From the NCBI RefSeq assembly GCF_019457915.1, contig NZ_JAHZSS010000027.1, positions 1 through 57,792 on the forward strand: 57,792 nt of DNA, read 5' to 3'. A model generated the notes under the pieces. The model searched no databases, was not told where the DNA came from, and worked only from the letters and a program-made list of their open reading frames with translations. The position numbers and the translations under genes were made by a program. This document shows, piece by piece, positions 41,102-52,050 of this stretch; the stretch's first letter is position 1, and every line of letters begins with the position of its first letter. Origin of the DNA: Neiella holothuriorum. Its GTDB lineage: Bacteria > Pseudomonadota > Gammaproteobacteria > Enterobacterales > Neiellaceae.

Positions 41102-42715
41102 ATGAGAAAATATTTAGCTTTATTTGTAGTGTTCGCTTGGTTGGCTTTTAGTGCCCAGAGTTTTGCAACCAGCCTTACCGTCAAAATTATTGGCGGCGAT
41201 CCAATTGGCGTTGATGACTATGGCTGGCTTGCATCACTGCATTACATTGGTCCAAACGGACAATTTATCGAGCAATCTCAGCATTTCTGCGCAGGCATGC
41301 AAATTAGCGAAAGCTGGGTGGTGACGGCTGCCCATTGTACTGAAGCTTGGGGCATGACGCCGTCCGACATAGGTGTGGCAATCGGTATTGAGCAGCAAAG
41401 CGATATTGATGCAAGTGACTTGGTGTTGGTGTCGCAGATCATTGTCCACCCAGATTACGACGATGTATTGAGTGATAACGACATTGCTTTGCTCAAGCTA
41501 GAGCAAAGCAATGAACTGAGTGGTTATGCAACATTGGCATCTGACAGCCAAACCTCAGCGCTTGATGATGGTGAGGAGCTGATCATTATCGGCTGGGGCG
41601 ATACCGAAGATGAAGAAGGCCCCGTTGATCAACTGATGCAAGCCAATGTGGCTTATGTTGGCCCGTCGCAATGCCAAGCGGCTTTTTCCCGCACGGGCTT
41701 GGACGTTACTGACAACATGATCTGTGCTGGCGGCAATTATGACGCCGATAGTTGTTTTGGCGACAGTGGAGGGCCGCTCATGGATGCTGACCTCGCGGTG
41801 CACGGCATTACCAGCTGGGGCGTTGAATGTGCCGGTGAATACCCTTCTGGTTATACCCGAGTGGCAAATTACAGCTCTTGGATTGAACAAATCACGGCAG
41901 GGCTTTCGGCAACCTCACCGGAATATTTTGGCTTGGTGCCATTTGGCCAAGGAGCGATGAAAACACTCACCGTGACCAATCATTCGCCGACAGCGACTAT
42001 TACCATTGGCGAAGTTAGCCTTGCTGGCAGCGCGTATAGCCTGGTAACGGATGACTGTTCGTCGCAAACATTGGCGGCACAAAGTGAATGTGTATTGGAA
42101 GTGGCGTTTGATGCCCAAAGCCTGAATTCAACCGCAGGCGTTATTAGTGTGCCTAACGCTCTGGATTCGGTTGCCTTAACCACGCTGACCATCAACTTGA
42201 CTGCTGACGTTGCGGCTCAAGCGTCGTTTTCCAGCACGGTTGTGCCAACGGAATTAGCGGCGTTCAGTTATGGCCAAATCACTTTTGGTGAAGACGGTAG
42301 CGAGTTAAAGGTGTCATTGAGTGAGTCGTTACAAGAAACCACCGACTTGTTATTGCAGGCTGAACAAGATGGCACGTTGAGCTTTGATGTTGATTTGAGT
42401 GACGAAGATGGGCAAAGCCTATGGGTCAGTGAGCTCAACGGAGAGGTGCTTGCCACTTACTATCCTGACTCGAGTGCTAACGACTTTAGTTACCGCTTAG
42501 CAGCGGGCGATGTGATTCATCTTGAGTATTCTGTCAGCTCTGTGGGCACTGCGACCTTGTCGAATATTAACTTTGAAGCCGACCAAGCCTCCTCTGGTGG
42601 CTCTAGCGCTGATTCGTCCAGCAGTGGCGGCGGCGGAGCAATACAATGGGGCGGCTTATTGAGCCTACTATTCTTGGTTGGCTTGCGTCGCCGATTAATG
42701 CATTACAGGCTTTAA
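41102..42715 (+). CDS. Secreted trypsin-like serine protease with GlyGly-CTERM tail
   Basis: The 537-residue precursor has a signal peptide ending SFA. A trypsin-type activation site (VKIIGGDP) starts the S1 domain, with catalytic H78 (TAAHC), D127 (DNDIALL) and S222 (GDSGGPL). D216, six residues before the Ser, predicts cleavage after Lys or Arg. A beta-rich region (about 275-510) follows, then a Ser/Gly-rich linker, GGGG, a hydrophobic helix (WGGLLSLLFLVGL) and a basic end (RRR). This is a GlyGly-CTERM sorting tail, as in Vibrio VesB, processed by rhombosortase. No rhombosortase gene is in the window. In-frame starts upstream (41060, 41081) have no better support. Confidence 0.88.
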   Translation: MRKYLALFVVFAWLAFSAQSFATSLTVKIIGGDPIGVDDYGWLASLHYIGPNGQFIEQSQHFCAGMQISESWVVTAAHCTEAWGMTPSDIGVAIGIEQQSDIDASDLVLVSQIIVHPDYDDVLSDNDIALLKLEQSNELSGYATLASDSQTSALDDGEELIIIGWGDTEDEEGPVDQLMQANVAYVGPSQCQAAFSRTGLDVTDNMICAGGNYDADSCFGDSGGPLMDADLAVHGITSWGVECAGEYPSGYTRVANYSSWIEQITAGLSATSPEYFGLVPFGQGAMKTLTVTNHSPTATITIGEVSLAGSAYSLVTDDCSSQTLAAQSECVLEVAFDAQSLNSTAGVISVPNALDSVALTTLTINLTADVAAQASFSSTVVPTELAAFSYGQITFGEDGSELKVSLSESLQETTDLLLQAEQDGTLSFDVDLSDEDGQSLWVSELNGEVLATYYPDSSANDFSYRLAAGDVIHLEYSVSSVGTATLSNINFEADQASSGGSSADSSSSGGGGAIQWGGLLSLLFLVGLRRRLMHYRL

Positions 42716-42916
42716 TGAAGCATCGCGTGAGATCTACTTGATCCGTTGGCGGCTGGGCTCTAGACTAGCCGCCGCTTATGATGAGTCCGCCTCAATAGTT
42801 AGCCTTCCAGCCTTTTTCATCCCGCAGAACGCTTCTGCGTTGAGTAACTATCGAAACGGATTGGTATCATTCCACCCCATTATGTATAAGACGCCTAGTT
42901 AGCGCCGGAGAGCCGG

Positions 42917-43978
42917 ATGAAAGTAGCTGATTTCTCGTTCGAATTACCGGATGAGCTGATTGCCCGTTATCCTCAGACTGATCGCAGTAGCAGCCGTTTA
43001 TTGTGTTTGGATGGTAATAGCGGCGCGTTAGCGCATCGTCAGTTCACCGACATCATTGATCAAATTCACCCCGGTGACCTGTTGGTGTTTAATGATACCC
43101 GTGTGATCCCTGCTCGTGCTTATGGCCGCAAGGTCACGGGCGCTAAATTAGAGGTGCTCATTGAGCGTATCGTGTCGCCTCAGCAAGCATTGGCTCATGT
43201 GCGATGCAGCAAAGCCCCTAAACCCGGTAGCCAGATTATTCTGGAAGATAAAGTCGAAGTTGCGGTGACTGGCCGACAAGATGCTTTGTTCGAGTTGCAA
43301 CTTAGTGGCGAGCAAAACTGGCTTGATGTCCTTGATGACATTGGCCACATGCCACTACCACCTTATATCGATCGACCCGATGAAGATTCTGATCGGGAAC
43401 GCTATCAAACGGTTTATAACGATAAGCCGGGCGCGGTTGCTGCGCCAACGGCGGGCTTGCACTTTACCGATGAGCTTATGGCCGCAATAAAGGCAAAGGG
43501 CGCCGATATTGCATTTGTCACCTTGCATGTTGGTGCAGGTACCTTTCAGCCGGTGCGCGTTGATGATGTCAAAGATCATGTGATGCACGCTGAGTGGGCT
43601 GATGTACCGCAAGCAACCGTTGATAAAATCAATCAAACTCGTGCTAACGGCGGGCGAGTGATTGCTGTCGGCACAACATCGGTTCGTTCTTTGGAATCTG
43701 CCGCACAAGCTTGTTTTGTTGAGAACAAGGATCCGAATCAGCAGCAACTCAAGCCGTTTTGCCAAGACACCAGTATTTTCATTTTCCCTGGTTATCAATT
43801 TCAATTGATTGACGCCATGGTCACCAACTTTCATTTGCCACAATCAACACTGATCATGCTGATCAGTGCGTTTGCTGGCTATGATCATGTCATGGCTGCC
43901 TATAAAGCAGCTGTTGACAACCAATACCGCTTTTTTAGTTACGGCGATGCTATGTTCATTACCGGTAACAAAAGCTAA
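42917..43978 (+). CDS. queA: S-adenosylmethionine:tRNA ribosyltransferase-isomerase QueA
   Basis: QueA transfers the ribosyl moiety of SAM to 7-aminomethyl-7-deazaguanine in tRNA to give epoxyqueuosine. The 353 residues show [13 protein letters not shown] at the start, [26 protein letters not shown] and [12 protein letters not shown], all typical. It is the first gene of the queA-tgt-yajC-secD-secF operon. A GGAGAG site precedes the ATG. tgt follows after 56 nt. Confidence 0.97.
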   Translation: MKVADFSFELPDELIARYPQTDRSSSRLLCLDGNSGALAHRQFTDIIDQIHPGDLLVFNDTRVIPARAYGRKVTGAKLEVLIERIVSPQQALAHVRCSKAPKPGSQIILEDKVEVAVTGRQDALFELQLSGEQNWLDVLDDIGHMPLPPYIDRPDEDSDRERYQTVYNDKPGAVAAPTAGLHFTDELMAAIKAKGADIAFVTLHVGAGTFQPVRVDDVKDHVMHAEWADVPQATVDKINQTRANGGRVIAVGTTSVRSLESAAQACFVENKDPNQQQLKPFCQDTSIFIFPGYQFQLIDAMVTNFHLPQSTLIMLISAFAGYDHVMAAYKAAVDNQYRFFSYGDAMFITGNKS

Positions 43979-44025
43979 TCACCACCTATTGCAACGAGTC
44001 AGCACCGGACTGTTTTTCCGGTTAG

Positions 44026-45180
<1,155 letters not shown>

Positions 45181-45197
45181 CTGTTAAGGAAGTAGTA

Positions 45198-45533
45198 ATG
45201 AGTCTGTTTATTGCAGATGCCTGGGCCGCACCAGGTGAAGCCGCACAAGGCGGTGGTATGGAGTTGATTTTCATGCTGGTGATGTTCGCCGTGATCTTCT
45301 ATTTCATGGTGTATCGCCCACAATCTAAGCGTGTGAAAGATCATAAAGCTCTGGTTAGCGCGCTGAAGAAAGGCGACGAAGTACTGACCAACGGTGGTCT
45401 GGTTGGCAAGATTGCAAAAGTGAGCGACGAGAAAGATTTCGTTGTCATCTCTTTGGCTGAAGGCCTTGATGTGACAGCTCAAAAAGCGGCTATTTCAGCG
45501 GTGCTGCCAAAAGGCACAATGAAGTCCCTGTAA
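45198..45533 (+). CDS. yajC: Sec translocase accessory subunit YajC
   Basis: The 111-residue protein has a single membrane helix (about 20-38, LIFMLVMFAVIFYFMVY). RPQSKRVKDHKALVSALKKGDEV follows, then a short beta-rich tail with TNGGLVGKI. This is the YajC signature. It works with SecDF at the inner membrane. AAGGAAG precedes the ATG, and secD follows after 21 nt. Confidence 0.95.
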   Translation: MSLFIADAWAAPGEAAQGGGMELIFMLVMFAVIFYFMVYRPQSKRVKDHKALVSALKKGDEVLTNGGLVGKIAKVSDEKDFVVISLAEGLDVTAQKAAISAVLPKGTMKSL

Positions 45534-45554
45534 TAAACTCGGCAGGAGCCGATT

Positions 45555-47405
45555 GTGTTAAATACTAACCCTATTTGGAAAGTCGTATTGGTGATCTTCG
45601 TGGTCGCCATTTGCGCATTATATGCTTCGCCGAATTTATACGGTGAAGATCCAGCGGTGCAGATCTCTGCGGCACGTGGTGCCACGGTAGAAACGCAAAC
45701 CTTGGATCGAGTAAAACAGGTTCTTGACGCAGAAGGGGTTGAATACAAACGCCTGAGCTTAGAGGACAATCAAATTGAATTACGCCTCAACGACTCCGAT
45801 CAACAGCTGCCAGTTCGTGAACTGGTTGCCGAAGCATTGGGTGACCGCTTTGTTGTTGCATTGAACCTAGCTCCGGCTACGCCGTCTTGGTTAGAAAGCG
45901 TCGGCGCGGGTCCGATGAAGCTTGGATTGGATTTGCGCGGTGGTGTTCACTTCCTCATGGAAGTGGATATGGGCGCAGCGGTTGCTAAATCTGAAGAGCA
46001 AATGGTGCAGGACTTCCGTTCTGATTTGCGCGAAGAAGGCATTCGTTATAAAGGCATTCGTCAACGCTCTCAAGGTGGTGTCGAATTGCGTTTTCGCGAC
46101 GAAGATGGCCGAGATAATGGTACACGCGTGCTGCAGCGCAAATACCCGAATCTTGTGTTCACTGATACCGACAGCGACACCGATACGATAGTCACGATGA
46201 GCGAGCAGAAGCTCAAAGAAACACGTGATTACGCCGTTCAGCAAAACATCACTATTATCCGCAACCGGGTTAACGAACTGGGTGTGGCGGAGCCATTGGT
46301 ACAACGCCAAGGCGCTGACCGTATTGTGGTGGAATTGCCGGGTGTGCAGGACACTGCACGTGCGAAAGAAATTCTAGGTGCGACAGCAACGCTTGAATTC
46401 CGCATGCAAGATACCAAAGGTGACGTTGCCGCAGCTGTTGCTGGCCGCGCGGTACCAGGAAGCCGTTTGTTTAATGACCGTGATGGCCGTCCAGTGCTGC
46501 TGAAAAATCGCGTGATCTTAACCGGTGACCATATCGTTGGTGCTCAATCTGGCTTTGATGAATACTCTCGTCCGCAAGTGAATATCTCGCTTGATGGCAA
46601 GGGTGGCAACAAGATGGCGGCATCAACAAAAGATGCTGTAGGCCAACCGATGGCAACCGTATTCATCGAATACAAGCCAACGGGCAAGCGTGACGCCGAT
46701 GGCCGACCTATTTTCGACAAGCACGAAGAAGTGGTGAATGTGGCCACGATTCAAGCGCGTTTGGGTCGTAGCTTCCGCATTACCGGTATCGATTCTCAAG
46801 CCGAAGCGCATAACCTTGCGTTGGTCTTGCGTGCTGGTGCGTTGATTGCGCCAATTCAAATTGTTGAAGAACGTACCGTTGGCCCAAGCATGGGTGCTGA
46901 AAACATCCAGCGTGGTTTAACCTCCATCATCTATGGTTTAGGCGCAACCGTTGCCTTTATGTTGTTCTATTACCGCGGCTTTGGTCTGGTTGCCAATGTT
47001 GCCTTGGTGATGAACTTGGTGCTGATTGTTGGTGTCATGTCGATGCTGCCGGGCGCTACATTATCACTACCTGGCATTGCCGGTATTGTTCTGACTATTG
47101 GTACTGCGGTGGATGCCAACGTACTGATCTTTGAACGAATACGGGAAGAGCTCAGGGCAGGGCGATCGGTCCAACAGTCGATTCATATGGGTTATTCCAA
47201 CGCATTGTCATCCATCGCTGATGCCAACATCACGACCTTCATTACGGCTGTGATTCTGTTCTCCATCGGTAGTGGCCCAGTTAAAGGCTTTGCCTTAACG
47301 CTGGCCATTGGTCTTGCTACGTCGATGTTTACCGCCATTGTCGGTACGCGTTTGGTAGTTAACTCAGTTTGGGGCGGTCGCCGTCTCGAAAAACTGCCGA
47401 TTTAA
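45555..47405 (+). CDS. secD: Protein translocase subunit SecD
   Basis: SecD uses the proton gradient to pull proteins through SecYEG. The 616 residues have a first helix (about 8-25), the large periplasmic P1 domain ([31 protein letters not shown]) and five C-terminal helices with [29 protein letters not shown], the conserved TM4 motif. The start is GTG with AGGAG eight bases upstream; no nearby ATG suits. secF follows after 10 nt. Confidence 0.97.
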   Translation: MLNTNPIWKVVLVIFVVAICALYASPNLYGEDPAVQISAARGATVETQTLDRVKQVLDAEGVEYKRLSLEDNQIELRLNDSDQQLPVRELVAEALGDRFVVALNLAPATPSWLESVGAGPMKLGLDLRGGVHFLMEVDMGAAVAKSEEQMVQDFRSDLREEGIRYKGIRQRSQGGVELRFRDEDGRDNGTRVLQRKYPNLVFTDTDSDTDTIVTMSEQKLKETRDYAVQQNITIIRNRVNELGVAEPLVQRQGADRIVVELPGVQDTARAKEILGATATLEFRMQDTKGDVAAAVAGRAVPGSRLFNDRDGRPVLLKNRVILTGDHIVGAQSGFDEYSRPQVNISLDGKGGNKMAASTKDAVGQPMATVFIEYKPTGKRDADGRPIFDKHEEVVNVATIQARLGRSFRITGIDSQAEAHNLALVLRAGALIAPIQIVEERTVGPSMGAENIQRGLTSIIYGLGATVAFMLFYYRGFGLVANVALVMNLVLIVGVMSMLPGATLSLPGIAGIVLTIGTAVDANVLIFERIREELRAGRSVQQSIHMGYSNALSSIADANITTFITAVILFSIGSGPVKGFALTLAIGLATSMFTAIVGTRLVVNSVWGGRRLEKLPI

Positions 47406-47415
47406 GGAGTCAGTC

Positions 47416-48363
47416 ATGTTTCAGATCTTAAAACTCGACAGTGACATTAACTTCATGCGCTGGCGTGGACCGGCAGGCATTTTCTCCATCATTTTGGTGA
47501 TTGCCTCTCTGGCATTGGTTGGTGTTCGTGGCCTGAATATGGGGCTCGACTTCACCGGTGGTACGCTGGTTGAGCTTGAGTTTTCTAAGTCAGTCGTGGC
47601 TTCGGATATTCGCGCCGTGTTGGATCAAGAAGGCTTTGAGTCGGCAACGGTTCAGGCTTATGGTTCAAGCACCGATATGCTGGTGCGTTTACCGCCCGTT
47701 GAACAAGCTTCTGCAGAGACGCTCAACAACAAGATCACGCAAGTGCTGAAAACGCAAATGGATGATCAGGTTGTCATCAAACGAACTGAGTTCGTTGGCC
47801 CTGTCGTTGGTAAAGAGCTGATGGAATCAGCCTTGCTCGCGATGGTGGTGGCGCTAATCTGTATTTTGATTTACGTGGCGTTCCGCTTTGAATGGCGTTT
47901 AGGTGCCGGTGCTGTGGCGGCCTTGTTCCATGATGTGTCGTTGATCTTCGGTTTTTATGCGTTATCGCAACTGGAGTTCAACTTGACCACCGTGGCCGGT
48001 GTGCTTTCGGTTATTGGTTACTCGCTGAACGATACCATTGTGGTGTTTGACCGTATTCGGGAAAACTTCCGCAAAGTGCGTAAGCAAGCAGAGATTGCCA
48101 TTACCAACGCATCGCTAACGCAAACCCTGAGCCGGACTTTGATCACCTCGTTCACAACGTTGGTGGTTTTGTTTGCGCTGTATTTTGCTGGTGGTGAATT
48201 GCTGGCGACCTTCTCTGCATCGTTGATTGTTGGTGTGGTTGTGGGTAGTTATTCGTCTATCTACATCGCGACAACAACTGCACTGGGCTTAGGTTTGACT
48301 CGCGAGTCACTAATTCCAGAAGAGATTGAGAAAGAAGGTGCTGATCAACAACCTATGTTGTAA
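47416..48363 (+). CDS. secF: Protein translocase subunit SecF
   Basis: This is the SecD partner. The 315 residues have six helices and a short periplasmic domain with LNMGLDFTGGTLVELEF. The TM motif GVLSVIGYSLNDTIVVFDRIREN and SRTLITSFTTLVVLFALY follow. An AAGGAGTCAGTC site precedes the ATG. It is the last gene of the operon and is followed by a strong terminator 31 nt later. Confidence 0.97.
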   Translation: MFQILKLDSDINFMRWRGPAGIFSIILVIASLALVGVRGLNMGLDFTGGTLVELEFSKSVVASDIRAVLDQEGFESATVQAYGSSTDMLVRLPPVEQASAETLNNKITQVLKTQMDDQVVIKRTEFVGPVVGKELMESALLAMVVALICILIYVAFRFEWRLGAGAVAALFHDVSLIFGFYALSQLEFNLTTVAGVLSVIGYSLNDTIVVFDRIRENFRKVRKQAEIAITNASLTQTLSRTLITSFTTLVVLFALYFAGGELLATFSASLIVGVVVGSYSSIYIATTTALGLGLTRESLIPEEIEKEGADQQPML

Positions 48364-48393
48364 GCCTTCGCTTGAGCGCAGCTGATAAATGAA

Positions 48394-48421
48394 AACGGCC
48401 ACAAGATGTGGCCGTTTTTTT
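48394..48421 (+). terminator. Terminator of the queA-secF operon
   Basis: AACGGCCACA (48394-48403), loop AGA, TGTGGCCGTT (48407-48416), then a run of T. Confidence 0.95.
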
Positions 48422-48772
48422 TTGACGAATTTAGTAAGGCACTGATGAGTGTACACCGTTGTTTGGACGCGACAATTAGGTGATAAAACGCTCGATTGGT
48501 TGTGCTGGCTGGCAACTTCGTCTTTGATTTGTGAACCCAATAAACTCTTAAAGCGTTCCGGTGTTTAGTGGGACCCTTGCAGGCTGCTCCGGCCGAGATT
48601 AACGCCAGGCGGGTGACTAGTTTATAGCAGCAGTAGCTGGCCTTCTATGCCGCGCTTGCGCCTAAGACGTGACGCAACGGATAGGAAACAAAGTAAACAA
48701 TGACGCAAAAAGCCGCGAGTGTCTGTTGATTGAAGACGCGCAGCGGCAATCGTTGGGTGAACATTTTAAGCA

Positions 48773-48803
48773 TAAAAAAACCGGCGAATTGGCCGGTTTT
48801 TTT
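48773..48803. terminator. Terminator-like hairpin, probably for suhB
   Basis: ACCGGC (48780-48785) pairs with GCCGGT (48792-48797). It is flanked by seven A on the left and seven T on the right, so it can work in both directions. On the minus strand it lies downstream of suhB. Confidence 0.8.
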
Positions 48804-48871
48804 GTGGCCTTGGGCGGCCTGTATACCACGCGCACTTGGTTGTGCAGTGGTTGTGTCGATTAGCGACTAGT

Positions 48872-49675
48872 TTAGCGTTTTAGCGCTTCGCCCAAATGCG
48901 GTTGCATAGTTTTCAGCAAACGTTGGGTGATGCGTGGGTTCGCTGCAACAACGTTGCCGCTTTTCAGGTGGTTGTGGCCACCGGTGAAATCACAGACTAA
49001 ACCGCCGGCTTCACGAACGATGAGTTCGCCAGCGGCAATATCCCAAGGCTTCAAGCCGATTTCCCAAAAACCGTCGTAACGGCCAGCTGCTACATAAGCT
49101 AAGTCCAGTGCGGCAGAGCCAGCACGGCGCATGTCGGCAACTTGTGAAAACAAATCAGTAAAGATTGCCGTGTAAGCAGGCAAGTGGTGTTTGGCTTTAA
49201 ATGGGAAGCCAGTGGCAAGAACATTGCCGGCTAAATCTGGTTTGTCAGTGACACGAATACGATAGCCGTTGAGCTGAGCACCAGCACCACGACTTGCAGT
49301 AAATAATTCATCTCGGATTGGATCGTAAACCAAGCCTTGGTCTAGGCGATCTTTGTATTTCAATGCAATTGAAATTGCAAAGTGAGGCACACCACGCATG
49401 AAGTTGGTGGTGCCATCGAGTGGGTCGATAATCCATTGGTAGTCGCTGTTGTCAGCGCCACTGATGCCGCTTTCTTCGGCCACAATGCTATGGTCCGGAT
49501 AAGCTTTCAACAGATGTTCGATAATGACTTGTTCAGCATCCTTGTCGATATTTGTGACGAAATCATTCGCACTTTTTGTCTCTGTTTCAAGACGGTCCAG
49601 TTTTTCGTAACCCTGAAGGATCACACGACTTGCCGCTCGTGCTGCACGCACGGCGATATTCAGCATTGGATGCAT
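48872..49675 (-). CDS. suhB: Inositol monophosphatase family protein SuhB
   Basis: SuhB hydrolyses inositol phosphates and also acts in rRNA transcription antitermination in E. coli. The 267 residues match the family length. Metal-binding motifs are EESG at 67-70 and DPLDGTTNF at 84-92, with WDIAAGELIVREAGG near the C-terminus. The order suhB, divergent from trmJ-cysE-iscR, is conserved in gammaproteobacteria. Confidence 0.96.
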   Translation of the reverse strand: MHPMLNIAVRAARAASRVILQGYEKLDRLETETKSANDFVTNIDKDAEQVIIEHLLKAYPDHSIVAEESGISGADNSDYQWIIDPLDGTTNFMRGVPHFAISIALKYKDRLDQGLVYDPIRDELFTASRGAGAQLNGYRIRVTDKPDLAGNVLATGFPFKAKHHLPAYTAIFTDLFSQVADMRRAGSAALDLAYVAAGRYDGFWEIGLKPWDIAAGELIVREAGGLVCDFTGGHNHLKSGNVVAANPRITQRLLKTMQPHLGEALKR

Positions 49676-49823
49676 TCCACTACCACTCGATGTTTTGTTA
49701 AAGAACTAGGTCGGCGGCGGAGTATACACAGAGTGCGGTTATTATTCCAGCATTCTTGCCTTTAAAAAGTTTGTTTTGCCGTGATAAACTCCTTGCCCCT
49801 GCAAAAAAGCGAACCCTCTTCTG

Positions 49824-50600
49824 ATGTTAGATCAAGTACGAATTGTGCTGGTAGGCACTACTCACTCGGGAAATATCGGCTCAGCCGCACGCGCCATGAA
49901 AACGATGGGCTTGCGTCATTTGTACTTAGTCGATCCGCAAGCCGTGGTCGATGGTAAGTCTGTGGCATTGGCGGCCGGTGCTGTCGATGTGCTGGAAAAT
50001 GTGACAATTTGCGATTCGTTGCAAGAAGCTATCGCTGACTGCGGTCTAGTTGTAGGGACCAGTGCGCGCAACCGCACCTTTAGTTGGCCGATGTTAGATC
50101 CGCGCCAATGTGGCGAGAAGGCGATCGCTGAAGCGCCTAATTACCCCGTTGCTGTGGTATTTGGCCGCGAAGCCCACGGGCTCAGTAACGAAGAGCTGCA
50201 ACAATGTCATTTTCATGTGTGTATTCCGGCGAATCCCGAATATAGTTCCTTGAATTTAGCCGCTGCCGTCCAAACCTTATGTTATGAAGTGCGAATGGCT
50301 TGGTTAGCCCAACAAAACGACGGCGATCAGCAAGGTGAAGCTGAACAAAGTGAGGCTGCGGACTATCCGCTTGCAAGCCAGTTAGAGCAGTTTTATCAGC
50401 ATTTAGAACAAACATTTCGTGAAACCGGCTTCATCATTCCGCAACATCCGGGCGCGGTAATGACTAAATTACGTCGGCTGTTTAACCGGGCGCGCCCGGA
50501 AATGACCGAATTGAATATTTTGCGCGGCATGCTTAGCTCCGTACTTCGACCAACACCAAAGCAGGCATCCAACGATGATGGCAAGGATAACCAGGATTAA
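49824..50600 (+). CDS. trmJ: tRNA 2'-O-methyltransferase TrmJ
   Basis: TrmJ methylates the 2'-OH of residue 32 in several tRNAs. The 258-residue SPOUT protein begins with [21 protein letters not shown]. It contains [15 protein letters not shown] and [20 protein letters not shown], which form the trefoil-knot SAM site. A C-terminal helical extension (about 170-258) is typical of TrmJ. cysE follows 14 nt later, probably in the same transcript. Confidence 0.95.
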   Translation: MLDQVRIVLVGTTHSGNIGSAARAMKTMGLRHLYLVDPQAVVDGKSVALAAGAVDVLENVTICDSLQEAIADCGLVVGTSARNRTFSWPMLDPRQCGEKAIAEAPNYPVAVVFGREAHGLSNEELQQCHFHVCIPANPEYSSLNLAAAVQTLCYEVRMAWLAQQNDGDQQGEAEQSEAADYPLASQLEQFYQHLEQTFRETGFIIPQHPGAVMTKLRRLFNRARPEMTELNILRGMLSSVLRPTPKQASNDDGKDNQD

Positions 50601-50614
50601 GGAGCGTCAAACGA

Positions 50615-51424
50615 ATGTTTAGTCGCATGAGAGAAGATATCCGCTGCGTGTTTGGCCGCGATCCCGCGGCTCGTAATACTTGGGAAGTATTAACTTGTTA
50701 CCCAGGCCTGCATGCGCTTTGGCTGCACCGCTTGGCTAATGTATTTTGGCGTAACCACCTGAAATGGTTAGGGCGCTTGGTGTCGGCATTTTCCCGTTGG
50801 ATGACCGGCATTGAAATTCATCCGGGCGCAACCATTGGTCGCCGCTTTTTTATTGACCACGGTATGGGAATCGTCATTGGCGAAACCGCAGAGATTGGCG
50901 ATGATGTAACGCTTTATCACGGCGTCACGCTAGGCGGCACGAGCTGGGATCCGGGCAAACGTCACCCTACGCTAGAAAATGGTGTGGTGATCGGCGCTGG
51001 CGCTAAAGTATTAGGGCCGTTTACAGTGCGTGAAAATGCCCGCATTGGCTCCAATGCTGTGGTGGTTAAAGAAGTGCCGCCAGGCGCTACGGTTGTGGGT
51101 ATTCCCGGCCGTATTGTCAAAGCACAAGCCACCAGTGACGAACAGCGCAAGCATCGTGATGCGCTTGCAAAAAAATATGGCTTTAATTCCTATGCGGTGT
51201 CACCAGACAACCCTGATCCTGTTGCTCAGGCCATTGGCCAGTTAGTTGATCATATTCATTTAATGGATGCCCGGGTCAACGACATGTGTGGTGCGATTAA
51301 CAACTTAGGTGGCGAGGTTTGCGGTGACATTCCAGAGCTCGATGTTATCGAATTGGCCGAAGCTGAGAAGCAAGCCGAACGGGCCCGTCAGCGCGATCAA
51401 GACGCGTTTGATCCGAGCATCTGA
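50615..51424 (+). CDS. cysE: Serine O-acetyltransferase CysE
   Basis: CysE makes O-acetylserine for cysteine synthesis. The 269-residue protein starts [20 protein letters not shown], the short epsilon-type N-terminus. It then has left-handed beta-helix hexapeptide repeats: [50 protein letters not shown]. The active-site His lies in DHGMGIV. A longer C-terminal tail ([21 protein letters not shown]) is charged. Its place next to iscR is conserved and makes sense, because IscS uses cysteine. An AAGGAG site precedes the ATG. Confidence 0.96.
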   Translation: MFSRMREDIRCVFGRDPAARNTWEVLTCYPGLHALWLHRLANVFWRNHLKWLGRLVSAFSRWMTGIEIHPGATIGRRFFIDHGMGIVIGETAEIGDDVTLYHGVTLGGTSWDPGKRHPTLENGVVIGAGAKVLGPFTVRENARIGSNAVVVKEVPPGATVVGIPGRIVKAQATSDEQRKHRDALAKKYGFNSYAVSPDNPDPVAQAIGQLVDHIHLMDARVNDMCGAINNLGGEVCGDIPELDVIELAEAEKQAERARQRDQDAFDPSI

Positions 51425-51461
51425 TCCGCGCCGATTAAACTTGAGTAAAATGGTATGTTAT

Positions 51462-51486
51462 TTACTTGACTGTTTTAGTCGGGTAT
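51462..51486 (+). promoter_or_regulatory. Type 1 IscR site in the isc promoter
   Basis: TTACTT-GACTGTTTTAGTC-GGGTAT matches the type 1 IscR motif ATASYYGACTRWWWYAGTCRRSTAT at 24 of 25 positions. TTGACT within it may serve as the -35. It lies about 43 nt upstream of the iscR ATG and implies feedback repression by holo-IscR. Confidence 0.88.
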
Positions 51487-51528
51487 GTGACCATTCCAGT
51501 ATTGCTGAGAGATACCGGAATAATAAAA

Positions 51529-52008
51529 ATGCGATTGACCTCGAAAGGCCGCTACGCGGTAACCGCCATGTTAGACGTGGCATTGCACTCAGAAAATGGC
51601 CCCGTACCCTTGGCCGATATTTCTGAGCGACAGGACATTTCTTTGTCATACCTAGAACAATTGTTTTCGCGTTTACGTAAGCAAGGTTTGGTTTCTAGTG
51701 TACGTGGTCCCGGCGGTGGTTATCGACTCGGCAAAGAGTCACAAGAGATCTCCGTGAATATGGTGATTGCGGCGGTTGACGAGTCGATTGATGCGACTCG
51801 CTGCCAAGGCAAAGGCGATTGCCAAAGTGGCGATCGCTGTTTAACGCACTCCCTGTGGCTTGGGTTGAGTGAGCGAATCGAAAATTTCTTGGCGGGAATT
51901 TCACTGGCCGACTTGATGCAAGAGCATGAAGTAAAAGGTATTACCGAACGCCAAGATGCAAAATTAAATAATGACAAAATCAACATACCGCTCCACATGG
52001 TTGGTTGA
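51529..52008 (+). CDS. iscR: Iron-sulphur cluster regulator IscR
   Basis: IscR is an Rrf2-family transcription factor that represses the isc operon when it holds a [2Fe-2S] cluster. The 159 residues begin [20 protein letters not shown], and [17 protein letters not shown] and GPGGGYRLG (wing) follow. The cluster ligands are three Cys in [17 protein letters not shown] with a nearby His. The ATG at 51529 is chosen; the upstream frame to 51466 would run through the operator. It is the first gene of the isc operon. Confidence 0.97.
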   Translation: MRLTSKGRYAVTAMLDVALHSENGPVPLADISERQDISLSYLEQLFSRLRKQGLVSSVRGPGGGYRLGKESQEISVNMVIAAVDESIDATRCQGKGDCQSGDRCLTHSLWLGLSERIENFLAGISLADLMQEHEVKGITERQDAKLNNDKINIPLHMVG

Positions 52009-52050
52009 TTGCCTGCTAAGGCATAAGACGAGATTTTTACGGAGTAACCA

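Larger units (their letters stand above)
48364..48871. other. Intergenic region between secF and suhB
   Basis: About 500 nt. After the secF terminator there is no convincing gene. A 64-codon frame at 48669-48863 runs through a terminator and is rejected. A second terminator-like hairpin lies near 48779-48797. The sequence between (about 48430-48775) has modest GC and several short dyads. It could hold a small RNA on the plus strand, but no recognised family is seen. Confidence 0.5.

Noticed and set aside
48669..48863. 64-codon frame between secF and suhB
   Set aside because: It reads through a terminator hairpin with its A- and T-runs and has no support.
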